From positions 1,464,001-1,528,000 of the forward strand of contig NZ_CP100390.1 of NCBI RefSeq assembly GCF_026016465.1: a DNA stretch of 64,000 bases, given 5' to 3'. The position numbers and the translations under genes are program-made. The stretch is from Alkalimarinus alittae. GTDB taxonomy: Bacteria; Pseudomonadota; Gammaproteobacteria; Pseudomonadales; Oleiphilaceae. The notes below the pieces were generated by a model. That model searched no databases, was not told the origin of the DNA, and saw only the letters and a list, made by a program, of their open reading frames with translations. This document shows, in pieces, positions 1 through 9,991 of the stretch. The first letter of the stretch is position 1; every line of letters starts with the position of its first letter.

Positions 1-91
1 TCGTCCTTTTTTTCTATGATAGATTGGTAATCGTCTGTCTTTAAATGTAAGTGGTGAGTAACTAATTGTAATAGGCCACTTAATCCAACGC

Positions 92-1138
92 TTAAGCCAT
101 TTCTTGTGGTGTACTTTTCCAGCGATAAATTGAAATGGTGCCAGTATCATAAGAATATTGAAGTTTGTTGAGGGCAGAGCGTTCAACTTCTTGTGCTTTT
201 GGTGGTGTCTGCTCACTGCTAATGGCACATACACTCGTGCCTGCTTTAACCGCCACAAAACCTGCGGTAGTTTTAAACGCCTTTAGGTTTATACCGTCAT
301 GAATTCTTCGGTAGCAGCTAGTGGTACAGTGATCGATATTGCCAAAGCTTGCTATTACGGCAAACTGGCTTTCACTCACTCTGCATACTGTGTCTAGCGG
401 CCTAATTAGGTGACGTAAACGCCTAGAAATACCTAAGAGGATCTCCTCTTGAACAGTATGACTGTAATTGGTTTTGATTTGAGTCCAGTTTTTAACGCCT
501 AGGAGTAAGTAACTAGTGGCGCCACCTCTTGATTCTGAGTGTTCAAGATTGCCTGTTAATTTTTGCTGTGCAAATCGTTGATTACCAAGCCCCGTCTGAA
601 GGTCAATAACATTCTTGGCTTCAAGTTCGCGGTTATTGTCGACCAATAGTTGGTTGGCGATAAGTAAGGAGTTTTGTAGGTCAACAATACGATCAGCGGC
701 GTATATTCTTGGTAGAAGCTGTTTGTTCATATCAGACTTATAAATAAAGTCATCAACACCTCTATCGAACGCTTCTGATAGTGCTTCAACACCTTCTTTG
801 GCGGTTAACAGAATGATATAGGTGTAATGGTTAATCTGTTCGTCAAATTGTCGAACACGCCCCGCCATTTGAAGACCGTCCATTTCTGGCATAAGCCAGT
901 CAGCAACGAGTACGCTGACAGGTCTTTCTTCCATCATTTTTAACGCAGCTGCAGCGCTATTGGCAAAGCGGATATCTCTATAACCCGCTAATTTCAGGGT
1001 TTTTCCAATGATAGTGCTACTAAATTTCGCGTCATCAACAACAAGGATAGGTAAGTCTAAATTAGGCATATTTAAAGCGTCTAATAAGTGATCTTTAGAT
1101 GAGTTTTCGATGGGAGTCGTTATTTTTGTTATATCCAT
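92..1138 (-). CDS. Response regulator: receiver domain plus degenerate GGDEF domain
   Basis: The N-terminal half is a CheY-like receiver: an acidic pair at D35-D36, the phospho-acceptor D80 in VADWLMPEMDG, and the T112/K114 pair. The C-terminal half (about 175-340) has the outline of a diguanylate cyclase domain, but the active-site signature reads SESQF at 255-259 instead of GGDEF. Cyclic-di-GMP synthesis is therefore unlikely, and it may act by binding partners. The ATG at 1138 is preferred over a GTG 36 bases upstream because the extra residues look like untranslated leader; neither has a strong ribosome site. It is cytosolic, with no signal or membrane segment. The gene stands alone, so the partner histidine kinase is not known. 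The 91 bases between its stop and the window edge hold nothing I can call. Confidence 0.85.
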   Translation of the reverse strand: MDITKITTPIENSSKDHLLDALNMPNLDLPILVVDDAKFSSTIIGKTLKLAGYRDIRFANSAAAALKMMEERPVSVLVADWLMPEMDGLQMAGRVRQFDEQINHYTYIILLTAKEGVEALSEAFDRGVDDFIYKSDMNKQLLPRIYAADRIVDLQNSLLIANQLLVDNNRELEAKNVIDLQTGLGNQRFAQQKLTGNLEHSESRGGATSYLLLGVKNWTQIKTNYSHTVQEEILLGISRRLRHLIRPLDTVCRVSESQFAVIASFGNIDHCTTSCYRRIHDGINLKAFKTTAGFVAVKAGTSVCAISSEQTPPKAQEVERSALNKLQYSYDTGTISIYRWKSTPQEMA

Positions 1139-1181
1139 GAAAACTAAATTAATACAGGCATTAAAAAATAACACTTAATAC

Positions 1182-1326
1182 CTAGCTAGTGTCCATCCAG
1201 AAATACCGTAATTGTACCTTTTTGTCATCCTCGCGCAGGCGGGGATCCAGTGTTTTAGCGTGGTTTGAAGTCATGGATTTCCGCCTTCGCGGGAATGACC
1301 ATCGTTTCTGGTTAGGCACTAGTTAG
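1182..1326. repeat. MITE-like nested inverted repeat, about 145 bp
   Basis: The outer arms pair 1182-1191 with 1317-1326 (CTAGCTAGTG against CACTAGTTAG), and the similarity continues inward with mismatches to about 1203 and 1305. Inside, GTCATCCTCGCGCAGGCGGG at 1224-1243 pairs imperfectly with the CCGCCTTCGCGGGAATGAC arm ending at 1299. The inner arms match a common type of intergenic repeat with GTCATxCCCGCG ends. There is no ORF in it, so it would need a transposase from elsewhere. It fills most of the gap between the response regulator and yajQ. Confidence 0.7.
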
Positions 1327-1488
1327 GGTATCTAGAATGTTACACAGCATAGAGTGATTATCGTTTTCTGTCTACGATCAACTTTAATTGAAGTGAACTG
1401 GATCTCTGATATTAAAAAAATGATCTGATTCGTTATAATGGCTTTATGTTAGTCTATTGCGATTAATTTATATTATTGGAGCCTTGAA

Positions 1489-1977
1489 ATGCCGTCATTT
1501 GATACTGTGTCAGAAGTAGATATGCACGAAGTAACCAACGCTGTCGATCAAGCAAAGCGTGAAATGGGGAATCGTTGGGATTTTAAAAAAATAGACTCAA
1601 ATATTGAGTTTAAAACGAAAGATGAAGTCATTGTTTTAAGTGCAGAGCAAGAGTTTCAGCTCGACCAACTCTACGACATTCTTTTGATGGCCTTTGTAAA
1701 ACGTAAACTTGATGGTCGCTCGTTAGGCGATAGTGAAGACAGTAAGGCGGGTAAGCAGGTAAAGCGCAGCTATAAATTACGGCAGGGCATTGATAAAGAT
1801 ACATCCAGAAAAATAGTTAAACTAATTAAAGAAGCCAAGCTTAAAGTACAGGTCGCTATACAGGGTGAAAAAGTGCGTGTTACGGGTAAAAAACGAGATG
1901 ACTTGCAAGAAGTGATGGCTTTTTTACGAGAGGCCGACCTCGAAACGCCGTTGCAGTTTGATAATTTTAGAGATTAA
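1489..1977 (+). CDS. yajQ: YajQ family nucleotide-binding protein
   Basis: At 162 residues it has the normal YajQ (UPF0234) length and typical sequence: it starts MPSFDTVSEVDMHEV, has NRWDFK near residue 30, and ends LQFDNFRD. Family members are small cytosolic proteins with two ferredoxin-like halves. They bind nucleic acid or nucleotides, and some have been reported to bind cyclic-di-GMP. That ligand is interesting beside a degenerate GGDEF regulator, but adjacency alone proves nothing. The ATG has a TTGGAG ribosome site about 7 bases upstream. It is probably monocistronic, since a REP-like palindrome follows the stop. Confidence 0.95.
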   Translation: MPSFDTVSEVDMHEVTNAVDQAKREMGNRWDFKKIDSNIEFKTKDEVIVLSAEQEFQLDQLYDILLMAFVKRKLDGRSLGDSEDSKAGKQVKRSYKLRQGIDKDTSRKIVKLIKEAKLKVQVAIQGEKVRVTGKKRDDLQEVMAFLREADLETPLQFDNFRD

Positions 1978-1989
1978 TTATTCAAAAAT

Positions 1990-2018
1990 AAATCGCAGCT
2001 TATAGCGGCTCCTGCAAA
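1990..2018 (-). repeat. REP-like palindrome downstream of yajQ
   Basis: Read on the minus strand, this is TTTGCAGGAGCCGCTATAAG followed by CTGCGATT. It has the GTAGGAGC...GCGAT layout of REP elements in pseudomonads and relatives. A second copy in opposite orientation lies at about 2514-2545 (about 19 of 28 positions alike), so the pair brackets the small gene between them. Confidence 0.55.
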
Positions 2019-2047
2019 CATATAGAAACTTAAGAGACTGAATAGCA

Positions 2048-2446
2048 ATGGTTAAAAAACTTGCGGTGACTATCGGAACTTTAGCCGTCTTCGCCTTAAT
2101 GGCTTATGTTTTAGTCAGTGGCGGAAAACCTATTAATTCTGACCTTTCGGTTATTGGGCAAGGTAAACCAGTACTGGTTTTGGCATATGAAAACTTTTCG
2201 CCTGTTGGTGGCGAAGCGCTTAATTTGTTGCGCCAAGTCAGAGATGATTTTGAATCGCAGCTTGACTTTGTAGTGGCTGAATTGGGTACGCCTGCAGGCG
2301 ATGGGTTTGCAAGTGGCTATAAAATGACAGATGGAATGGCGGTGTTTTTAACGTCAGATGGTCAGCCGCTGAGGATTATAAATATACCGACAGGGGAGCG
2401 TGAATTGCGACTTCGTTTGGAATCGTTGCTGTCTACTGCTGAATAG
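2048..2446 (+). CDS. Small membrane-anchored protein, possible thioredoxin-like fold
   Basis: This is a 132-residue protein I cannot assign to a named family. Residues 5-24 form one hydrophobic segment (uncleaved anchor or signal peptide), followed by a soluble domain probably in the periplasm. The pattern of a beta-strand (KPVLVLAYENFS), a helix (EALNLLRQVRDDFESQ), then VVAELGTP and MAVFLTSDGQPLRI recalls a thioredoxin fold, but there is no CXXC motif and no cysteine at all. Redox activity is therefore not expected. The gene is solitary and bracketed by inverted REP-like palindromes; the downstream one doubles as a terminator against the convergent permease gene. The thioredoxin-like reading is inference. 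Confidence 0.7.
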   Translation: MVKKLAVTIGTLAVFALMAYVLVSGGKPINSDLSVIGQGKPVLVLAYENFSPVGGEALNLLRQVRDDFESQLDFVVAELGTPAGDGFASGYKMTDGMAVFLTSDGQPLRIINIPTGERELRLRLESLLSTAE

Positions 2447-2471
2447 ATATAGTTAGCGTTTCAGTTGACTT

Positions 2472-2546
2472 AAAGAATCGCGTTAAAGTGGTGCACCTAC
2501 AAAGGTAGAGTATTTTGTAGGGGCTGAAATTTGTCGCGATTCTTTT
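2472..2546. terminator. Inverted-repeat terminator containing a REP-like unit
   Basis: The outer arms AAAGAATCGCG (2472-2482) and CGCGATTCTTT (2535-2545) are perfectly complementary. A second stem, CCTACAAA/TTTGTAGG (2496-2503 with 2514-2521), lies inside. The right arm contains a REP-like unit at 2514-2545. Its place between two convergent genes, with a T run after the right arm, fits a bidirectional terminator. Confidence 0.6.
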
Positions 2547-2553
2547 GTTCGAT

Positions 2554-3888
2554 TTACGACACTCTATACTTATCAACGTAGTGTTGATCGTCTTTCCCCC
2601 AAGGCGCTACTCTAAATAGCAGCAGCATGCCTGGCACTGCGCAAGCGGTACAGAGTAAAAAGAAGTTTGTCCAACCCAGTCCGTCTGCTGGATATCCTGT
2701 CCAGTTCATCAATTGAAATGCAAATGCATTTTGCTCTGGGTCTGCCCCTTCTACCAAATAACCCGTGAGCGCATTGGCAAATGTGCGAGGCAATGCGGCG
2801 ATAGCGGTAAAGAGTGCTAACTGTGTAGCGGTGTAATTTTTATTGGTGGTTCTAGCGATAAAGGCCACAAAGGCTGCGGTACCTAAACCAACTCCTAAAT
2901 ACTCAAACGCCAGCACAAAGCCTAAAGCCCATAGGTTATGGCCAATTTCGGCTAGGATAGCAAAGCCAAGTATGGTGACTATTTGTACTAACCCAAATAA
3001 CCATAATGAACGGTTAATACCTATTCTAACCATTAATAAGCCACCTAGTAGGCCGCCAATAATGGCGGGCCATAAGGCTGCGTGTTTAGCAATGAGCCCA
3101 ATTTCTGTCAGGCTGAACCCAAGATCTAAATAAAAGGGGGTAGATAAGGCTGTGGCCATGCTGTCGCCTAATTTATAAAGGAAGATAAATGCCAGAATTT
3201 CAATAGCGGGGAACCGCCCCAATCGGTTGAAGAATTCATTAAAAGGCTCAATAACTGCTTCTTTGAGCGATAGTGGAGGACGGCTAATACCGTCAGGTTC
3301 TTTAACCGCTAGTGTCATGGCGATGCCTGCGGCCATAAATAGGGCAACTATTATATATACCCACACCCAGTCTACGTGATCAGCCAAAATAAGGGCCAAA
3401 GAACCCGGGATTAATCCAGAAATACGGTAAGCATTCACATGAATCGAGTTACCTAAACCGAGCTCTTGGTCTGGCAGTATTTCTCGACGATAAGCGTCTA
3501 AGACAATGTCTTGGCTGGCGCTAAAAAAGGCGATGGCGGCTGCTAAATAGGCAATGGTCCACAAGGAGTCTAGCGGGTTGAAAAAACCCACCATAGCCAT
3601 TGAAAATAATAAGAACACTTGGGTTATGAGCATCCAGCCGCGTCGACGACCTAAGAATGGAGGGACATATCGATCCATCATAGGGGCCCAGATAAATTTC
3701 CAGGTATAGGGGAGGCCGATTAAGGCGAATAGGCCAATTTCTTTTAAACTAACGGACTCACTACGGAGCCATGCCGGAATGAGCGTGTAGACAAAATACA
3801 GGGGAAGGCCAGAGGTGAACCCGGTAAATACGCAGATTAACATCCGTTTATTAAATAGGGCTTCGCTGATTGTTTCCTTGTGTGGCAT
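2554..3888 (-). CDS. ampG: AmpG-type muropeptide MFS permease
   Basis: This 444-residue MFS protein has about 12 hydrophobic segments. The hallmark AmpG segments are present: FTGFTSGLPLYFV near the start, SLKEIGLFALIGLPYTWKF around residues 46-66, then WAPMMDRY and the loop PPFLGRRRGWML at about 75-90. AmpG imports anhydro-muropeptides through the inner membrane for peptidoglycan recycling, and in some species this feeds AmpC beta-lactamase induction. No ampD or ampR is nearby. The ATG at 3888 has a weak AGGAC site. The direction matches the two small genes upstream, but the gap of about 90 bases makes co-transcription uncertain. Confidence 0.85.
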   Translation of the reverse strand: MPHKETISEALFNKRMLICVFTGFTSGLPLYFVYTLIPAWLRSESVSLKEIGLFALIGLPYTWKFIWAPMMDRYVPPFLGRRRGWMLITQVFLLFSMAMVGFFNPLDSLWTIAYLAAAIAFFSASQDIVLDAYRREILPDQELGLGNSIHVNAYRISGLIPGSLALILADHVDWVWVYIIVALFMAAGIAMTLAVKEPDGISRPPLSLKEAVIEPFNEFFNRLGRFPAIEILAFIFLYKLGDSMATALSTPFYLDLGFSLTEIGLIAKHAALWPAIIGGLLGGLLMVRIGINRSLWLFGLVQIVTILGFAILAEIGHNLWALGFVLAFEYLGVGLGTAAFVAFIARTTNKNYTATQLALFTAIAALPRTFANALTGYLVEGADPEQNAFAFQLMNWTGYPADGLGWTNFFLLCTACAVPGMLLLFRVAPWGKDDQHYVDKYRVS

Positions 3889-3976
3889 TGACTTGCAGTC
3901 CTGATTCTTTATTTTTGTACTGAACGGTTATTTAAACCTTGAAGTCGTTTCTTAATGGTCTGTTGTTGGACTTTAA

Positions 3977-4294
3977 TTATGCCTTCCATAGAAACTTTCG
4001 TAGCGATATCTTATGGTCGTTGAAAACGATGCCTTCTGCAAGAAGTCGTTGTTTTTGTTCTCGATAGGCTTCTGTATGTGCCGGAAATGAAAGTTTTCCT
4101 TGTGAATTTATGACTCTATGCCAAGGAATAGAAGAGCCTTGCGGCAGCGTTTTTAATACGTAGCCTACATAGCGTGCTTTGCCTGGAAGTCCTGCAAGTT
4201 TTGCAACCTGCCCATAGGTTGATACCTGGCCGCAGGGGATAGCATGGATTGTTTGTAGTATTAGCTGCTGATCGCTATCGGGATTATGAGGCAT
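3977..4294 (-). CDS. Alkyltransferase-like protein (ATL), DNA-binding O6-alkylguanine recogniser
   Basis: The 105 residues match the C-terminal DNA-binding domain of O6-methylguanine-DNA methyltransferase. The start has the usual IPCGQVSTYGQVAKLAG helix-turn-helix, with R41 as the probable arginine finger. The PCHRV active-site motif reads PWHRV (W58 for Cys), which is the defining change in ATL proteins. They bind O6-alkylguanine and hand the lesion to nucleotide excision repair instead of transferring the alkyl group. A long perfect hairpin lies just before the gene. This is a common stand-alone gene in proteobacteria, and the call rests on direct motif reading. Confidence 0.92.
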   Translation of the reverse strand: MPHNPDSDQQLILQTIHAIPCGQVSTYGQVAKLAGLPGKARYVGYVLKTLPQGSSIPWHRVINSQGKLSFPAHTEAYREQKQRLLAEGIVFNDHKISLRKFLWKA

Positions 4295-4308
4295 TGTTGA
4301 ATGCTCGT

Positions 4309-4348
4309 TTATAATCCGTAGCCTTAATCACAAGGCTACGGATTATAA
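4309..4348. terminator. Perfect 17-bp stem-loop between the SDR and ATL genes
   Basis: The arms at 4309-4325 and 4332-4348 (TTATAATCCGTAGCCTT and its complement) are perfect with a 6-base loop. It sits 4 bases past the SDR stop. It lacks a clear T run on either strand, so it may be a weak terminator, an mRNA-stabilising structure or an operator. Confidence 0.6.
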
Positions 4349-4352
4349 AGAT

Positions 4353-5114
4353 TTAAATTCTTAACCCGCCATCGACTTCAATAACACGACCTGATAGGTA
4401 ATCGTTTTCGAGTATAAATGCGACGGTCTGTGCGATGTCATCTGGCTCACCCATGCGGCGCAATGGTATCTGGCTCGACATCATTTCTAATGCTTCAGGC
4501 TTCATTGATGCTGTCATTTCTGTTGCTATAAAGCCAGGGGCAATAGCCATTGAGCGAATACCGTAACGAGCAAGTTCTTTAGCCCACGTTACCGACATTG
4601 ATGATACACCAGCTTTAGCCGCTGAATAATTGCTTTGTCCCATATTGCCAGCGCGTGAAATGCTAGCAATATTGATAATGCAGCCTTTATTATCATTTTG
4701 AATCATTTGGGTCGCGGCTTCTCTGCCACACAAGAACACACCTGTTAAGTTAACATCAATGACTGACTGCCACTGTTCAAGTGACATGCGCTTAACAATC
4801 TCCCCATTTTTTGCCTTGATTAATAAGCCATCTCGAAGGATTCCTGCATTGTTAACGAGTCCGTCAATCTTTCCAAAGTCATTGTTTATAGACTCAAATG
4901 TAGAGATAACATCGTCTTCTTTGGCAACATTGCATAGGTAAGACTTTGCTTGGCTACCCGCTTGTTCGCAAAGCGTTACAGTTTCATCGAGTCTGTCTTG
5001 GTTAAGATCAATTAACGCAAGCTTAACGCCTTTATTGGCTAAATAGACGGCCATTGCACGACCTAAACCTTGTCCACCACCAGTAATTGCTACAACAGAA
5101 TCTTGAAGTTTCAT
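4353..5114 (-). CDS. Short-chain dehydrogenase/reductase, FabG-like
   Basis: This is a 253-residue classical SDR. The Rossmann glycine motif TGGGQGLG is at 11-18, NNAG at 88-91, catalytic Ser151, and the YxxxK pair Y163/K167 in SNYSAAKAG. The GG-rich end ([12 protein letters not shown]) is typical of FabG-like members. It would reduce a carbonyl with NAD(P)H, but the substrate cannot be read. A slightly extended loop ([15 protein letters not shown], about 96-110) follows the NNAG motif. The ATG at 5114 is chosen over an upstream in-frame start because TAAGG lies 6 bases ahead and the SDR fold begins at once. It is divergent from fxsA and probably monocistronic. Confidence 0.88.
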   Translation of the reverse strand: MKLQDSVVAITGGGQGLGRAMAVYLANKGVKLALIDLNQDRLDETVTLCEQAGSQAKSYLCNVAKEDDVISTFESINNDFGKIDGLVNNAGILRDGLLIKAKNGEIVKRMSLEQWQSVIDVNLTGVFLCGREAATQMIQNDNKGCIINIASISRAGNMGQSNYSAAKAGVSSMSVTWAKELARYGIRSMAIAPGFIATEMTASMKPEALEMMSSQIPLRRMGEPDDIAQTVAFILENDYLSGRVIEVDGGLRI

Positions 5115-5325
5115 ATTTGACCTTAATATAAGAAATATACGAATTGATAATATAAAGAAGTTTGTGAAAAACACGTACGGCGCGATATTATGTCAGTTAT
5201 TGCCACATGAGGCTATATTTTCAATCAGTTAAAGGTTTTGTTGTATCTGATTGCCGTTGAGGCACCCTTTTACCGTTACTGCATTTTATTAGCGGTGGTT
5301 TTCGTTTTTTAACGTCAGGATTATT

Positions 5326-5835
5326 ATGAAAGTTTTGTTTGTTCTTTTTATTATCATGCCTGTGGTCGAAATGGCTGTTTTGATTAAGGTTGGATCGTTA
5401 ATTGGCGTATGGTCGACCATTTTATTTGTTCTGTTAACTGCGATTATTGGCGCCTCTTTGCTAAAGCGTCAGGGGCTAAGCACATTGATGCGAGCAAACC
5501 AGAAGATGAATGCGGGTGAAATTCCGGCTAAAGAGGTGGCTGAGGGGTTTATCTTGGCAGTCGGTGGTGCTCTGCTGTTGACCCCGGGGTTTGTGACTGA
5601 CTCGGTTGGGTTTGCGCTTTTATTGCCGGGTATTAGACGTTTAATGATTAATCACTTAATGAAAAAAATGGTGGTGTCAGGGCAGCAGCAATTTACCCAA
5701 GGCCGTGGTGAGTTTACTCACACCAGAAGCACTTATAAAACGTATCGTGATCAAGACGGGGTTATTATCGAAGGCGAATTTCAGGAAGAGTCTTCTAAAA
5801 AGGGCGCTGATCCAGACCAGATAGAAAAAAAGTAA
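5326..5835 (+). CDS. fxsA: FxsA family membrane protein
   Basis: The 169 residues include four hydrophobic stretches in the first 110 and a charged cytosolic tail. The family hallmarks MPVVEMAVLIKVG, then TAIIGASLLKRQG and LLLTPGFVTDSVGF, are clear. In E. coli, FxsA overproduction relieves exclusion of phage T7 by the F-plasmid protein PifA; its cellular role is unknown. Its position just ahead of groESL is as in enterics. The ATG has an AGGA site about 7 bases upstream. The gap to groES carries its own heat-shock-type promoter, so fxsA is likely a separate transcript. Confidence 0.93.
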   Translation: MKVLFVLFIIMPVVEMAVLIKVGSLIGVWSTILFVLLTAIIGASLLKRQGLSTLMRANQKMNAGEIPAKEVAEGFILAVGGALLLTPGFVTDSVGFALLLPGIRRLMINHLMKKMVVSGQQQFTQGRGEFTHTRSTYKTYRDQDGVIIEGEFQEESSKKGADPDQIEKK

Positions 5836-5854
5836 TTATTTTTCCCTCTCTCTA

Positions 5855-5882
5855 TTGAAATGAGTTTATGTAGCCCCATTTA
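5855..5882 (+). promoter_or_regulatory. Sigma-32 (RpoH) type heat-shock promoter for groESL
   Basis: TTGAAA at 5855-5860 and CCCCATTTA at 5874-5882 are separated by 13 bases. This is close to the RpoH consensus CTTGAAA-(11-16)-CCCCATNT. Transcription would start near 5889, giving a leader of about 140 bases before groES. No CIRCE operator is visible. Confidence 0.8.
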
Positions 5883-6027
5883 TAAAGCCACCACTGTTCA
5901 ACTGATATTAACTTGTTGCTCGCTGGCTAATTAATTTAAAGGCTTCTGCGATAAGTTAATGTTGATTGTTGATTAGTTAATATTGATTTTTTTCGGATTA
6001 ATAACCTAAGTTTGGAGAATCTGTGAA

Positions 6028-6318
6028 ATGAAGATCCGCCCGTTACATGATCGTGTCGTTGTACGTCGTAAAGATGAAGAAACCACTACTGCAAGTGGTA
6101 TTGTGCTTCCTGGTAATGCAGCCGAGAAACCATCACAAGGCGTAGTTGTCGCTGTGGGTACTGGACGTATTATGGATAACGGCGACGTTCGTCCATTGGC
6201 TCTTAAAGAGGGCGATACCGTTGTTTTTGGTCAGTATTCAGGTAATACCGTAAAGGTTGATGGCGAAGAGCTATTAATAATGAGTGAAAGTGAAATCTTT
6301 GGCGTACTTGAAAGCTAA
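6028..6318 (+). CDS. groES: Co-chaperonin GroES
   Basis: This 96-residue co-chaperonin opens [14 protein letters not shown] and contains the mobile loop (about 17-34, [21 protein letters not shown]) that docks on GroEL. It ends with the usual [11 protein letters not shown]. Seven copies cap the GroEL ring and enclose substrate protein. A GGAG site precedes the ATG. It forms an operon with groEL 64 bases downstream and is most likely driven by the heat-shock promoter at 5855. Confidence 0.98.
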   Translation: MKIRPLHDRVVVRRKDEETTTASGIVLPGNAAEKPSQGVVVAVGTGRIMDNGDVRPLALKEGDTVVFGQYSGNTVKVDGEELLIMSESEIFGVLES

Positions 6319-6376
6319 TAAGTCTAGATTTTGAGCTTTTAACAGGTTTTATTTCAAAGGTTAATAGGAAGGATAA

Positions 6377-8032
<1,656 letters not shown>

Positions 8033-8049
8033 TTCCGCTAACCGCTTTT

Positions 8050-8121
8050 GGATAAATACGGCTCTTTTGTATTTATCCATTGCTACTTGAAAAAGCCTCT
8101 TTTAAATAAAGAGGCTTTTTT
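8050..8121 (+). terminator. groESL terminator (two consecutive stem-loops)
   Basis: The first stem is GGATAAATAC/GTATTTATCC at 8050-8059 and 8069-8078. The second is AAAAAGCCTC/GAGGCTTTTT at 8090-8099 and 8111-8120, with the T run partly inside the stem. The second has the form of a Rho-independent terminator. Confidence 0.85.
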
Positions 8122-8240
8122 GTTGTCTGAGAAGTAGGTAGTGAATGAGATAAAGTTTGAGTTTTGGGTACAAATACCTGTTTAATGTTGGATTTAACGT
8201 TAGAATTAGTCTGTAATCTATTGAAGTTATACGCTCATTG

Positions 8241-9020
8241 ATGGGCACCACAGAAGAAAAGAGCCGCGTGTTTAAGAAAATATTATTATTTGTACTGGTG
8301 TGGGTGATCTCTTATATCACTTTTTTGGTCGCAACCGTTCCTGCTAGCTTTGCTTGGAATTATATTTCCCCGCAATTGCCATTGAATTCATTACAGCTTA
8401 ATGTGGATGGGGTTTCGGGTACTGCATGGAACGGCTATGCGTATATGAACTCAAGAGGTATTGAGGGCGTACTCGGTTGGGATATCTCATTTTTAGGGCT
8501 TTTGACCGGACAATTACCCGTTAAGATCGAATTGAAAAGTAATGTTGGACAGCTTGATACCACTGCTCGGTTATTCTCAAACGGAATCGAGTTGAGCGAT
8601 ACAAAGGGGCGTATTAACTTACCGGCTTTAAACCCCCTACTTAAACAGCATCGCATTACGGTTAATGGCACGCTTGAAATTGATAGCTTAACGATTGGGC
8701 TGGTTGACGGGATGCTATCCACCGCAGATGGTTCCTTTAGTTGGACAGGCGGCCGTGTTGAATATCCAGCCGGAAGAGAGGTTCATGGTAATGAATTTCC
8801 TTCGTTTACAGGGCGGTTGGGGCAGAAAGCTGGAAATACATCACTCGTCATTAAAGATACCGAGTCTTCGGTAAACGCCATTGAAGGTGTTATGAATGAC
8901 GCAGGGCTTGCAACGTTAAAAGTAAAGCGTCGGCTTTTAGATTTGGCGAATGAACCATGGCCCGAAAACTCATCAGAAAGTGATGTGGTTTTTAAAATTC
9001 AAAGAAAAGTGGGTTTTTAA
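8241..9020 (+). CDS. gspN: Type II secretion system protein N
   Basis: This is a 259-residue bitopic inner-membrane protein: a short charged cytosolic start, one membrane helix (about 13-35), then a periplasmic beta-rich domain. The LNVDGVSGTAWNGYA motif near residue 55 is characteristic of GspN. GspN is an accessory component of the type II secretion assembly, thought to work near GspC and GspD. A TTG directly precedes the ATG used here, and a GTG at codon 12 is another option; ribosome sites are weak. It ends 2 bases before gspC and is surely co-transcribed with it. Confidence 0.88.
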   Translation: MGTTEEKSRVFKKILLFVLVWVISYITFLVATVPASFAWNYISPQLPLNSLQLNVDGVSGTAWNGYAYMNSRGIEGVLGWDISFLGLLTGQLPVKIELKSNVGQLDTTARLFSNGIELSDTKGRINLPALNPLLKQHRITVNGTLEIDSLTIGLVDGMLSTADGSFSWTGGRVEYPAGREVHGNEFPSFTGRLGQKAGNTSLVIKDTESSVNAIEGVMNDAGLATLKVKRRLLDLANEPWPENSSESDVVFKIQRKVGF

Positions 9021-9022
9021 AC

Positions 9023-9895
9023 GTGGTAAAAGATAAGCTCCCTACAGCAACGCTGATTGATAAACTTCCCCAGTGGATATTTACACTATTGTTGTTATGC
9101 CTTGTGATTTACTGCTCGAACTTATTTGCAGTGCTGACATGGAGTGTGTTGGAAGGTGGTCAGTCATATGTGGGCACTACCCGTTTTGTTGGGACTAATA
9201 GTGGCCAAGGGACTAGGGAATCAGTCGATAGCTCAATACTGTTGACCCAGAGTTTATTTGGTAAAGAGGAGTCATCAAAATCTGATCAGCAAGTGATGGA
9301 TCAAGTAGAAGCGCCAAAGACAAAACTGCAATTACAGCTTAAAGGCGTATTTACCTCCGAGCGTGACAGCGAATCTAGTGCTATAGTTGCTGAGAGAGGG
9401 CAGAAAGGTGAATATTTTAAGATAGGGGATAAGCTTCCAGGAAACGCTGAGTTAGTAGCGGTCTATAGTGACAGAGTACTGCTTAAACGAAATGGAAGAC
9501 TTGAAACTCTCAGCTTCGAGGATGCCGCTAAAGGTGATAATGGTTTTGCAAAGGTAGAGACATCCACTCGCCGTAGACCAGTAACATCACCTCAACAGTT
9601 TGTGGATATTGCAGAGAAAAGATTAATAGAAAGCCCTTCTACGGCATTAGCCTCAGTTGGGTTAAAGCCAGTACAAGAGGGTACGGCGTCAGGTTATGTC
9701 TATGATGGCAAGAACCCAATGCTGGCAGGCATGAACTTAAAACCGGGTGACGTGGTACGTTCAGTAAACGGAAACCTATTAGGTGACATTAATAAAGACA
9801 GAGCGCTGCTAAAACAACTGTATCAAGAAGGCAGTTTAGAAGTTGAAGTTGAGCGAGATGGGACGAGTTTTTATATAAATTACCCATTACGTTGA
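9023..9895 (+). CDS. gspC: Type II secretion system protein C
   Basis: The 290-residue protein begins with GTG. It has a short cytosolic segment, a membrane helix at about 17-38, a homology region at about 95-170 (LQLQLKGVFTSERDSES..AIVAERGQKGEYFKIGDKLPG) that contacts the secretin, and a C-terminal PDZ-type domain (about 195-290, with GMNLKPGDVVRSVNGN). GspC links the inner-membrane platform to GspD and helps recruit substrates. It sits 2 bases after gspN and 96 before gspD. The order N-C-D, with no gspE-M following, means the rest of the system must be elsewhere in the genome. Confidence 0.94.
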   Translation: MVKDKLPTATLIDKLPQWIFTLLLLCLVIYCSNLFAVLTWSVLEGGQSYVGTTRFVGTNSGQGTRESVDSSILLTQSLFGKEESSKSDQQVMDQVEAPKTKLQLQLKGVFTSERDSESSAIVAERGQKGEYFKIGDKLPGNAELVAVYSDRVLLKRNGRLETLSFEDAAKGDNGFAKVETSTRRRPVTSPQQFVDIAEKRLIESPSTALASVGLKPVQEGTASGYVYDGKNPMLAGMNLKPGDVVRSVNGNLLGDINKDRALLKQLYQEGSLEVEVERDGTSFYINYPLR

Positions 9896-9991
9896 TAGCA
9901 GATCAAAGATTAAAATCATGACCTAGTTGTGACTATGTAGTTATCTTTTTGATTTAAGTAATAATAAAATAACCAAACATATTATAGAACC

